Positions 27,051 through 34,250 of a stretch of DNA of 35,642 bases are shown in pieces. The notes beneath the pieces were generated by a model. That model saw nothing but the letters and a program-made list of their open reading frames with translations. It did not search any database and had not been told where the DNA came from. Source of the DNA: an uncultured Olsenella sp. (GTDB taxonomy: Bacteria; Actinomycetota; Coriobacteriia; Coriobacteriales; Atopobiaceae). The first letter of the stretch is position 1. Each line of letters starts with the position of its first letter. The DNA lies in assembly GCA_959598545.1 (NCBI GenBank), contig CAUGFC010000005.1:1-35642 (forward strand), written 5' to 3'. The translations under genes and the position numbers were made by a program.

Positions 27051-27126
27051 GCGCCCTTAGCTCAGCTGGCAGAGCAGGGGACTTTTAATCCCAAGGTCCA
27101 GGGTTCGAACCCCTGAGGGCGCACCA
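27051..27126 (+). tRNA. tRNA-Lys (anticodon TTT)
   Basis: The acceptor stem GCGCCCT/AGGGCGC, D arm GCTCAGCTGGCAGAGC, anticodon loop CTTTTAA (anticodon TTT) and T arm CAGGGTTCGAACCCCTG are all visible, and CCA is encoded. A TAAAAT (27037-27042) 8 bp upstream could be its -10, though no good -35 is seen. Confidence 0.96.
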
Positions 27127-27137
27127 TCGCACGGCTC

Positions 27138-27173
27138 GGGCCGGACGTCCTTCACGGCGTCCGGCCCTCTCTT
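27138..27173 (+). terminator. Intrinsic terminator after tRNA-Lys
   Basis: A perfect 10-bp stem GGGCCGGACG/CGTCCGGCCC (27138-27147 with 27158-27167) is followed by the pyrimidine tail TCTCTT. Confidence 0.8.
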
Positions 27174-27196
27174 GTGCCGCCCGCCCCGCCTCGTTG

Positions 27197-27430
27197 AGGG
27201 TTTGGGTTCACGATTGCCGGCGGTTCGGGAAGACCGGCCGAGAATCCGCAGGTAGACGCATAGTTCAAAAGAGTATGCAGTCGATTGTCCGGAAATTTGA
27301 ACCCAAACCCGAAAACGGTTTGGGTTCAAAAAACACCCCCTAACTCCAGTATAAAATCTCGTACGATACAACTAGCTGCGGAAATAGAGAATCCAACAAG
27401 TTTTCGGACCAATCCGCGAACCCAAACCCT
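27197..27430. repeat. Four-copy GGGTTTGGGTTC array upstream of the argG leader
   Basis: The 12-mer GGGTTTGGGTTC occurs at 27197-27208 (+), about 27298-27309 (-), about 27318-27329 (+, first base changed) and 27419-27430 (-). The middle two copies form a perfect 14-bp hairpin (TTTGAACCCAAACC/GGTTTGGGTTCAAA) with a 7-nt loop. The outer pair behaves like terminal inverted repeats of a roughly 234-bp element, with weaker similarity extending inward. A reversed copy of the ATACTCTTTTGA motif sits at 27265-27276. The region is AT-richer than its surroundings and has no credible gene. It could be a MITE-like insertion, an operator array or an RNA switch. Confidence 0.75.
27258..27278. promoter_or_regulatory. 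Second copy of the GCATA/TATGC motif
   Basis: GCATAGTTCAAAAGAGTATGC has 5-bp inverted ends around TCAAAAGAGTAT, the reverse complement of the 12-mer at 22984-22995. A shared regulator is possible but unproven. Confidence 0.35.
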
Positions 27431-27590
27431 TCGAAGAGGGGCTCGAGGGCCCTCGGGAAGTGTCGGTTCCGCGCCAATGTTTCAAGACGAAGTCGCTTCT
27501 CGCCGCCCTCGCGCCCAGGACCTACACTCAGCACGTCAGACAGCCGCGGGCCAATAGTCCGCGCCCGCTCAACTACTGAGGAGGCCAACG

Positions 27591-27668
27591 TTGAAGAACG
27601 TTTCCAGCGCACCCACGTGTGCCGCCCTCCTCGCATCCCGACGCCAGAACCGACGAATCACGCCCTAG
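27591..27668 (+). CDS. Arg-rich leader peptide of argG
   Basis: A 25-codon ORF starts with TTG behind a perfect GGAGG at 6-bp spacing (27580-27584). It reads MKNVSSAPTC-, then ends ASRRQNRRITP. Four of its last nine residues are arginine (codons CGA, CGC, CGA, CGA at 27639-27656), and CGA is visibly rare in neighbouring genes. It lies 123 bp before argG and is followed by an intrinsic terminator, as in ribosome-mediated attenuation. Stalling at Arg codons when charged tRNA-Arg is scarce would leave 27671-27682 free to pair into the terminator loop. The function is inferred from layout. Confidence 0.68.
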   Translation: MKNVSSAPTCAALLASRRQNRRITP

Positions 27669-27718
27669 ATGTCGCGCGTCGCTCAAGCATGCCGGCTCTT
27701 TTCGCCTGCCAGCCCAGC

Positions 27719-27741
27719 GCCCCGCGACGTCGGGGCTTTTT
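27719..27741 (+). terminator. Attenuator terminator upstream of argG
   Basis: GCCCCG/CGGGGC (27719-27724 with 27731-27736), loop CGACGT and five T form an intrinsic terminator 50 bp before the argG start, inside the transcription unit. GCGACG (27724-27729), which includes the end of the left arm and the loop, can pair instead with CGTCGC (27677-27682), a possible antiterminator. Confidence 0.75.
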
Positions 27742-27790
27742 CGTAGGCAGCACGCTCAGCAGGTAACCCACCCACAGAAAGGGAAGCATC

Positions 27791-29020
27791 ATGGCAGAGA
27801 AGGAAAAGGTCGTACTCGCGTACTCCGGCGGACTGGACACGTCCGTCATCGTCAAGTGGCTGCAGGTCGAGAAGAACCTCGACGTCATCGCCATCTGCGG
27901 CAACGTCGGCCAGGACGAGAAGGACCTCACCTGGATCAAGCAGAAGGCTCTCGACATGGGCGCCATCGCCTCCGAGGCCATCGACATGCGCGCCGAGTAC
28001 GCCGAGAAGATCCTCTCCAAGGCGATCTGGGCCAACGGCAAGTACGAGGGCGTCTACCCGCTGCTCTCCGCGCTGTCCCGCCCGCTGATCTCCAAGCATC
28101 TCGTGGACATCGCGCACCAGTACGGCGCCAAGTACATCGCCCACGGCTGCACCGGCAAGGGCAACGACCAGGTCCGCTTTGAGACCTGCATCCGCGCGCT
28201 CGACCCCGAGCTGGAGATCATCGCGCCCGTGCGCGTGTGGGACCTCACCACGCGCGACTCCGAGATGGAGTGGGCCGAGGCCAACGGCGTGCCCGTGCCC
28301 ACCACCAAGAAGAAGCCCTACTCCATCGACGACAACCTCTGGGGCCGCGCGATCGAGTGCGGCGTGCTCGAGGACACCTGGAACAAGCCGCCCGCGGACA
28401 TCTGGACGATGACCAACAACCTCGAGGACTGCCCCGCGGAGCCCGAGGAGGTCGTGATCTCCTTCGAGGAGGGCATCCCCACCGCGCTCAACGGCGAGAA
28501 GATGGACCTGCTCAGCCTCATCATCAAGGCCAACGAAATCGCCGGCCGCAACGGCTTCGGCCGCATTGACATGATCGAGGACCGCGTCGTGGGCATCAAG
28601 AGCCGCGAGTGCTACGAGTGCCCGGCGGCGCTGCTGCTGATCCAGGCGCACCAGACGCTCGAGCAGCTCTGCCTCGACGCCGAGACCCTCAAGCAGAAGG
28701 CCAAGATGGACGTCGAGTGGGCCTCGACCGTCTACCGCGGCCTGTGGTTCAGCCAGAACCGCATGGCCATCGACGCCTACAACGCCTACACGCAGAAGTT
28801 CGTCACCGGCGACGTCCGCATCATCCTGTGCAAGGGCGGCCTGTTCGTCGACGGCGTGCGCAGCCCCTACAGCCTCTACGACTACAACCTCGCGACCTAC
28901 GACGAGGGCGACTCCTTCGACCACACCGCGGCGCGTGGCTTCATCGAGCTCCACGGCCTGCAGTCCAAGACCTGGTCCAAGGTCCAGGGCCCCGGCTCCG
29001 GCCTCCAGCCCGTCCACTAG
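27791..29020 (+). CDS. argG: Argininosuccinate synthase
   Basis: ArgG condenses citrulline and aspartate with ATP to argininosuccinate, the penultimate step of arginine synthesis. The 409-residue protein has the PP-loop AYSGGLDTS (10-18), the signature HGCTGKGNDQVRFE, and KKPYSIDDNLWGRAIE. The ATG follows AAAGGGAAG. It begins the argG-argH-purB run and is probably controlled by the leader/attenuator just upstream. Confidence 0.98.
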   Translation: MAEKEKVVLAYSGGLDTSVIVKWLQVEKNLDVIAICGNVGQDEKDLTWIKQKALDMGAIASEAIDMRAEYAEKILSKAIWANGKYEGVYPLLSALSRPLISKHLVDIAHQYGAKYIAHGCTGKGNDQVRFETCIRALDPELEIIAPVRVWDLTTRDSEMEWAEANGVPVPTTKKKPYSIDDNLWGRAIECGVLEDTWNKPPADIWTMTNNLEDCPAEPEEVVISFEEGIPTALNGEKMDLLSLIIKANEIAGRNGFGRIDMIEDRVVGIKSRECYECPAALLLIQAHQTLEQLCLDAETLKQKAKMDVEWASTVYRGLWFSQNRMAIDAYNAYTQKFVTGDVRIILCKGGLFVDGVRSPYSLYDYNLATYDEGDSFDHTAARGFIELHGLQSKTWSKVQGPGSGLQPVH

Positions 29021-29043
29021 GCGCAAGGCGCGTTTCACGAGAA

Positions 29044-29079
29044 ACGGCCGGCTGGGAGGGTTCCCGGCCGGCCGTCTTG
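29044..29079 (+). terminator. Strong hairpin between argG and argH
   Basis: A 14-bp stem with one G-T wobble (29044-29057 with 29062-29075, loop GGGT) is followed by only a weak tail, CTTGC. It may be a partial terminator or an mRNA-stabilising hairpin. argH has its own ribosome site, 43 bp downstream. Confidence 0.6.
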
Positions 29080-29117
29080 CTAAGCTAGTCACCAGGCAAT
29101 CCGAGGAAGGAGTCACG

Positions 29118-30509
29118 ATGGCGCTGTGGGGCGGCAGGTTCGAGAAGGGCGTGGACCAGTTCACGCAGGAGTTCGGCGCGAGCCTCGAGGTCGACAAGAA
29201 CATGGCGGCCCACGACATCGCCGGCAGCCGCGCGCACGCGCGCATGCTCGCCGAGCAGGGCATCATCTCGGCAGAGGACCAGGCCGCGATCGACGCGGGC
29301 CTCGCCGACATCGCCGCGCAGATCGACGCCGACACCTTCGCCTGGGACGTCAACGACGAGGACGTCCACATGGCCGTGGAGGGCGCGCTCACCCGCGCGA
29401 TCGGCGCCGCCGGCGGGCGCCTGCACACCGGGCGCTCCCGCAACGACCAGGTCGCCACCGACATCCGCCTGCTCGCCAAGGACCTCTGCGAGGAGCTCAT
29501 GACCGGCAACGTCGAGCTGCGCCGCGTCCTTCTCGACGCGGCCGACAAGAACCTCGACGTAGTGATGCCCGGCTACACGCACCTCCAGCACGCGCAGCCG
29601 GTGCTGCTCTCCCATCACCTGCTCGCGTACTTCTGGATGTTCGCGCGCGACTATACGCGCCTCGCCGCCGCACGCGACGCCGCGGACGCCAACCCGCTCG
29701 GCGCCGCCGCGCTCGCCGGCACCACCTACCCGCTGAACCGCGAGCGCACCACGGAGCTCCTGGGCTTCTCGCGCACGATCCCCAACTCGCTCGACGCCGT
29801 CTCCGACCGCGACTACCTGCTCGACCTCGAGTACGCCTGTGCCGTGAGCATGATGCACCTCTCGCGCCTCTGCGAGGAGATCGTGCTGTGGAGCTCCACG
29901 GAGTTCGGCTTCATCACGCTCTCGGACGAGTACTCCACCGGCTCCTCGATCATGCCGCAGAAGAAGAACCCCGACTTCGCCGAGCTCACGCGCGGCAAGA
30001 CCGGCCGCGTCTACGGCGACCTGATGGCGCTGCTCACCACCATGAAGTCGCTCCCGCTGGCCTACAACAAGGACCTCCAGGAGTGCAAGGAGGGCCCGCT
30101 CGACGCCGCGCGCACGCTCTCCGACTGCATGGAGATCGCCGCGGGCATGGTGGAGACCTGGACCGTCAACGCCGACGCCATGCTCGCGCAGGCGGGCACG
30201 GGCTTCTCTGCCGCCACGGACGTTGCCGACTACCTGGCCAAGAAGGGCATGCCCTTCCGCGAGGCCCACCGCGTGGTGGGCGAGCTCGTGCTCTATTGCG
30301 AGAAGCACGGCAAGGGCCTCGAGGACCTCACGCCCGAGGAGTTCGCTGCGGCGAGCCCGCTCTTCGAGGCGGACATCGCACGGGACCTGGACCCCGCCGG
30401 AATCGCCAACGCGCGCGTGACCTATGGCGGCACCGGCCATGACGCGGTTGTCGTGCAGATGGGCGAGGCGCGCGCCGCGCTCGAGAAGGACGAGGGCGCC
30501 CTGCGGTAG
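29118..30509 (+). CDS. argH: Argininosuccinate lyase
   Basis: ArgH cleaves argininosuccinate to arginine and fumarate. The 463-residue protein of the fumarase/aspartase superfamily starts MALWGGRFEKGVDQF. It has HTGRSRNDQVATD, TPxYTHLQ-like PGYTHLQHAQP, and the mobile-loop signature GSSIMPQKKNPD (Gly275 to Asp286), whose Ser is catalytic. The ATG at 29118 follows GAGGAAGGAG. It lies downstream of argG. Confidence 0.98.
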   Translation: MALWGGRFEKGVDQFTQEFGASLEVDKNMAAHDIAGSRAHARMLAEQGIISAEDQAAIDAGLADIAAQIDADTFAWDVNDEDVHMAVEGALTRAIGAAGGRLHTGRSRNDQVATDIRLLAKDLCEELMTGNVELRRVLLDAADKNLDVVMPGYTHLQHAQPVLLSHHLLAYFWMFARDYTRLAAARDAADANPLGAAALAGTTYPLNRERTTELLGFSRTIPNSLDAVSDRDYLLDLEYACAVSMMHLSRLCEEIVLWSSTEFGFITLSDEYSTGSSIMPQKKNPDFAELTRGKTGRVYGDLMALLTTMKSLPLAYNKDLQECKEGPLDAARTLSDCMEIAAGMVETWTVNADAMLAQAGTGFSAATDVADYLAKKGMPFREAHRVVGELVLYCEKHGKGLEDLTPEEFAAASPLFEADIARDLDPAGIANARVTYGGTGHDAVVVQMGEARAALEKDEGALR

Positions 30510-30549
30510 AATCGAGGGGTCAGCCGCGCAACCGCCGAGGAGGCCCCGC

Positions 30550-31896
30550 ATGATCGACCGCTACACCCGTCCCGAGATGGGCCACATCTTCTCCCTGGAG
30601 AACAAGTACCGCATCTGGCAGGAGATCGAGGTGCTGGCCTGCGAGGCGCACGCCGAGATGGGCAAGATCGGCATCACGCGTGAGGAGGCCGCCTGGATCC
30701 GCGAGCACGCGGACTTCAACAAGGACGAGGTCGACGCCATCGAGGCCGTGACCAACCACGATGTCATCGCCTTCCTCACCAACATGGGCGAGTACATTGA
30801 CAAGGACGTCCCCGAGGGCGAGCCCAAGCCGTCCCGCTGGGTCCACTTTGGCATGACCTCCTCCGACCTCGGCGACACGGCCCTCTGCTACCAGCTCGTC
30901 CAGGCCACCGACATCCTCATCGAGGACTGCCGGAAGCTCGGCGAGATCTGCAAGCGCCGCGCCTTCGAGGAGCGCGACACCCTCTGCGTGGGCCGCACCC
31001 ATGGCATCCACGCCGAGCCCATGACCTTCGGCATGAAGTTCGGCAGCTGGGCCTGGGAGCTCAAGCGCGACTACGACCGTCTGAAGGACGCCCGCGCCAA
31101 CGTGGCCTTCGGCGCCATCTCCGGCGCGGTGGGCACCTACTCCTCCATCGACCCGTTCGTCGAGGAGTACGTCTGCGAGCACCTGGGCCTCGTGCACGAC
31201 CCGCTGTCCACGCAGGTCATCTCCCGCGACCACCATGCCTACCTCGCCGGCGTCCTGGCCACCACCGCCGCCACCTGCGAGCGCATCGCCACGGAGATTC
31301 GCAACCTCCAGAAGACCGACACCCTCGAGGCAGAGGAGCCGTTCCGCAAGGGCCAGAAGGGCAGCTCGGCCATGCCGCACAAGCGCAACCCCATCACCGT
31401 GGAGAAGGTCTGCGGCCTCTCCCGCGTGGTGAAGGCCAACGCGCAGGTCGCCTTTGACAACGTGGCGCTCTGGCACGAGCGCGACATCAGCCACAGCTCC
31501 GCCGAGCGCGTGGCTCAGGCCGACAGCTTCATCGCCCTCGACCACATGTTCCAGTGCCTCACCCGCATCGTGGACGGCCTCATCCTCTACCCGGCGCAGA
31601 TGCTCGCCAACCTCAACAAGACGCGCGGCCTGATCTTCTCGTCCAAGGTCCTTCTCGCCCTCGTCGAGACCGGCATCACGCGCGAGGAGGCCTACGCCAT
31701 CGTGCAGGAGAACGCCATGGCCACGTGGCGCGAGGTCCAGCAGTGCGCCGGCGGCACCACGTTCCGCGAGAAGCTCGAGGCCGACCCGCGCTGCACCGTC
31801 CCGGCCGCGGAGCTGGACAAGATCTTCGACCCGCGCGCCTTCCTCACGCGCGCCGGCGTGGTCTTCGACCGCCTCGAGCAGCTGAGCTTCGACTAA
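30550..31896 (+). CDS. purB: Adenylosuccinate lyase
   Basis: PurB acts twice in purine synthesis: it cleaves SAICAR to AICAR and adenylosuccinate to AMP, each releasing fumarate. The 448-residue protein has the family start MIDRYTRPEMGHIFS, VGRTHGIHAEP and the signature GSSAMPHKRNP (271-281). The ATG at 30550 follows GAGGAGG. It lies 40 bp after argH, so both fumarate-releasing lyases may share a transcript. Confidence 0.98.
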   Translation: MIDRYTRPEMGHIFSLENKYRIWQEIEVLACEAHAEMGKIGITREEAAWIREHADFNKDEVDAIEAVTNHDVIAFLTNMGEYIDKDVPEGEPKPSRWVHFGMTSSDLGDTALCYQLVQATDILIEDCRKLGEICKRRAFEERDTLCVGRTHGIHAEPMTFGMKFGSWAWELKRDYDRLKDARANVAFGAISGAVGTYSSIDPFVEEYVCEHLGLVHDPLSTQVISRDHHAYLAGVLATTAATCERIATEIRNLQKTDTLEAEEPFRKGQKGSSAMPHKRNPITVEKVCGLSRVVKANAQVAFDNVALWHERDISHSSAERVAQADSFIALDHMFQCLTRIVDGLILYPAQMLANLNKTRGLIFSSKVLLALVETGITREEAYAIVQENAMATWREVQQCAGGTTFREKLEADPRCTVPAAELDKIFDPRAFLTRAGVVFDRLEQLSFD

Positions 31897-31917
31897 CCGA
31901 CAATGCGGAGAATGATT

Positions 31918-31940
31918 CAAAAGGGGTCTGTCCCCGATTG
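31918..31940. repeat. Possible REP-type fragment after purB
   Basis: AAAAGGGGTCTGTCCCC resembles half of the gyrB-gyrA palindrome (AAAGGGGACAGG...), with GGGGxC/GxCCCC inverted symmetry. It may be a decayed REP copy or a weak terminator after purB. Confidence 0.4.
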
Positions 31941-31960
31941 AGTTACTAAGGAGAAGAACG

Positions 31961-32224
31961 ATGCACTTTGACTACACCCCGCGCGGCGTCTGCTCGCGCG
32001 CCATCCACATCGACCTTTCCGACGACGGCAAGACCATCGAGCAGGTCTCCTTCGAGGGCGGCTGCAACGGCAACCTCAAGGCCGTGAGCAAGCTCGTGGC
32101 CGGTCACACCGTCGACGAGATCACGGGCATCCTCGCGGGCAACACCTGCGGCCCCCGCCCCACCTCCTGCGCCGACCAGCTCGCGCGCGCCCTCACCGAG
32201 GCCTCCGCGCAGGCCACCGCCTAG
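31961..32224 (+). CDS. TSCPD-domain protein
   Basis: An 87-residue protein matching the small TSCPD family (TIGR03905-like). It has four conserved-looking cysteines: CSRAIHIDL near the start, GGCNGN, and the pair in NTCGPRPTSCADQLA. The domain also occurs at the C-terminus of B12-dependent ribonucleotide reductases, where the cysteines serve in metal binding or redox. The free-standing version has no established role that I know. The ribosome site is AAGGAG. The next gene starts 2 bp after its stop. Confidence 0.85.
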   Translation: MHFDYTPRGVCSRAIHIDLSDDGKTIEQVSFEGGCNGNLKAVSKLVAGHTVDEITGILAGNTCGPRPTSCADQLARALTEASAQATA

Positions 32225-32226
32225 CC

Positions 32227-33438
32227 ATGCGCCTGCCACGCCCCAAGCCCACGAGGCGCTCGTTCCTCAAGGCCGCCGCGGCCGGCTCCGCCGTTGCCGT
32301 GGTGGCCGCGGGTGCGCTCTCGGGCTGCTCGCACACGGGGGACGAGATCAACTCCGACCCCGTGGTCGTCGACGAGGACTCCGCTGAGGACATCCTCGAG
32401 TCGTTCGAGTCCGTCGACGCCGAGCTCGTGGAGGAGGCGTCCTGGAGGTTGCCGCTCTCCAACGTGCTGCACCCTGCGGAGGGCACCTGGATCCCCGTGA
32501 CCACGGCCGGGGCCTCCGCCACGCCCATGGTGGTCGCCTCGGCGCTCTCGCTCGCGTCGGGCGCGCTCAGCGAGGTCGTCTCCGAGCCGGTCGGCCACGA
32601 CACCACGACCGTCATCTACGACGTACGCTGCTCCGACTACCTCTACGCCTGGACGGAGCTGGACCTCCAGACCCGCGCGTGGACGCTCTACGCCGCGCCC
32701 TTCTCGGGCGGCGCGCTCGCCGCGTCGCCCACCGCGCTCTGGGAGGGGGACGCCGACTTCGACCCCGCTCCCTTCGCCGTGACCGGCCGATCGGTCATCT
32801 GGCAGGTGCAGCCCTCGACCGGGGGGTCGAGAACCACGGAGAGCTCGTTCTGCTACCTCTGGCACGAGGGCGGCGCCGAGGCGCAGCCCGTCGTCGAGTC
32901 CCCGGGCCGGTTCGCCACCGCGCCCACCGTCTCGGGCGACGCCGTCGTCCTCACGCCGCGCGTCCGCGCCGACGAGGGCGTGTTCTACGGGGTGACGGCC
33001 TACTCTCTCTCGGACGACCTGGAGACCCGTCTCGACCAGCTCGTCATGCCCCAGAACGTGCGACCGTTCCGCGCCACCCGCGTGGGCGAGCGGTTTCTCG
33101 TCTCGGTTGAGGCAAGCTACAGCACGGGCGGACTCCTCGGCCAGATGGGCACCTACATCGGCACGGCGGACGGCGGCTTCTTCCGCCTCAACCGCGAGCC
33201 GTCGGAGGGGGGCTGCGGCAGGGGTGACGTGGTCGTGATCAAGGGGACGTCATCGTACTTCGTGATCGACCTGGCCAAACGGCAGTACTCGGTGCTCTCC
33301 GCCTCAGACCGCTCCGTCGACTACGGCGAGTTCCCCGCCCGCGCCGGCGAGTGCGACACGTTCGTGACCTTCGCGACCGTCAAGGACGCGGACACGGGCT
33401 ACCCCGCTTCCGTTGCCGTCCGCACCTTCCGCCTGTAA
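32227..33438 (+). CDS. Tat-exported lipoprotein, propeller-like
   Basis: A 403-residue protein with a twin-arginine signal TRRSFLK (Arg10-Arg11), a hydrophobic core (16-31) and a lipobox LSGC (Cys34), so it is predicted to be folded in the cytoplasm, exported by Tat and lipidated. The mature part has repeated beta-rich segments (TTVIYDVRCSDYLYAW, SVIWQVQPS, GRFATAPTVSGDAVVL, DVVVIKGTSSYFVIDL) suggestive of a beta-propeller. No catalytic motif is recognised. It lies 2 bp after the TSCPD gene and 89 bp before the response regulator, and might belong to the envelope-sensing unit. Confidence 0.75.
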   Translation: MRLPRPKPTRRSFLKAAAAGSAVAVVAAGALSGCSHTGDEINSDPVVVDEDSAEDILESFESVDAELVEEASWRLPLSNVLHPAEGTWIPVTTAGASATPMVVASALSLASGALSEVVSEPVGHDTTTVIYDVRCSDYLYAWTELDLQTRAWTLYAAPFSGGALAASPTALWEGDADFDPAPFAVTGRSVIWQVQPSTGGSRTTESSFCYLWHEGGAEAQPVVESPGRFATAPTVSGDAVVLTPRVRADEGVFYGVTAYSLSDDLETRLDQLVMPQNVRPFRATRVGERFLVSVEASYSTGGLLGQMGTYIGTADGGFFRLNREPSEGGCGRGDVVVIKGTSSYFVIDLAKRQYSVLSASDRSVDYGEFPARAGECDTFVTFATVKDADTGYPASVAVRTFRL

Positions 33439-33465
33439 GGTCGCAACGTTTCTCCCCGCGTGGGG

Positions 33466-33471
33466 TACACT
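33466..33471 (+). promoter_or_regulatory. Possible -10 of the two-component operon
   Basis: TACACT lies 57 bp before the response-regulator ATG, in the only gap between it and the Tat lipoprotein. No convincing -35 is visible. Confidence 0.3.
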
Positions 33472-33527
33472 AATGACACCTACGAGCCCGATTTGGCAAC
33501 TCGAGAGCAGACCAGGGAGGCCCCACG

Positions 33528-34238
33528 ATGGCTTCGGACGAGAAGAAAATCCTGTTGGTCGAGGACGAGAAGGCGATCCGCGACGCCGTCGCCGCCTACC
33601 TCGAGCGCGAGAACTACATCGTACGCGGCGTCGGTGACGGGCAGAGCGCCGTCGAGGAGTTCGAGAAGCACACCTTCGATCTCGTCATCCTCGACCTGAT
33701 GCTCCCCAAGCTTTCTGGAGAGCGCGTGTGCCGCGCCATCCGCGAGACCTCCAACGTGCCCATCATCATGCTCACCGCCAAGGGCGAAGTCGAGGACCGC
33801 ATCATCGGCCTGGAGCTCGGCGCGGACGACTATCTGATCAAGCCCTTCTCGCCCCGCGAGCTGGTGGCTCGCGTCCGCGCGCTGCTGCGTCGCGCCCACA
33901 CCGAGGCCGAGCCCGCGCTCGAGACGCTGGACTTCGGCGACCTCGTGATCGACATCTCCGGCCACAAGGTGCTCGTGGAGGGCAAGGAGGTCGACCTCAC
34001 CGCCTCCGAGTTCAAGCTGCTCACCACCCTCGCGCGCTATCCGGGCCGCGTCTACACCCGCATGGAGCTGGTGGAGAAGGTCCTCGGCTACGACTTCGAG
34101 GGCTACGAGCGCACGATCGACTCCCACGTGAAGAACCTCCGCGCCAAGCTCGGCGACGACCCGCGCAACCCGCGCTGGCTCTACACCGTCCACGGCGTGG
34201 GCTACCGCTTCGAGGCGCCCGAGAAGCCCGCCGAGTAG
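33528..34238 (+). CDS. OmpR/PhoB-family response regulator
   Basis: A 236-residue two-component regulator. The receiver domain (about 7-118) has acidic-pocket residues in VEDE (11-14), phospho-acceptor Asp56 in VILDLMLP, and IIMLTAK and YLIKPF for the conserved Thr and Lys. A DNA-binding winged helix (about 135-230) includes LTASEFKLLTTLARYPGRVYTR, VDSH-like IDSHVKNLRAKLG and YTVHGVGYRFE. The ribosome site is AGGGAGG. The sensor kinase follows 12 bp later. The stimulus is unknown. Confidence 0.96.
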   Translation: MASDEKKILLVEDEKAIRDAVAAYLERENYIVRGVGDGQSAVEEFEKHTFDLVILDLMLPKLSGERVCRAIRETSNVPIIMLTAKGEVEDRIIGLELGADDYLIKPFSPRELVARVRALLRRAHTEAEPALETLDFGDLVIDISGHKVLVEGKEVDLTASEFKLLTTLARYPGRVYTRMELVEKVLGYDFEGYERTIDSHVKNLRAKLGDDPRNPRWLYTVHGVGYRFEAPEKPAE

Positions 34239-34250
34239 GCCGGTCCCGCC

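Noticed and set aside
27285..27557. 90-codon + strand ORF in the repeat region before argG
   Set aside because: It runs through the inverted-repeat array, lacks a ribosome site and has no recognisable domain.
29032..29045. parS-like GTTTCACGAGAAAC after argG
   Set aside because: The essential central CACGTG is CACGAG and outer bases also differ; it overlaps the argG-argH hairpin, which explains its symmetry.
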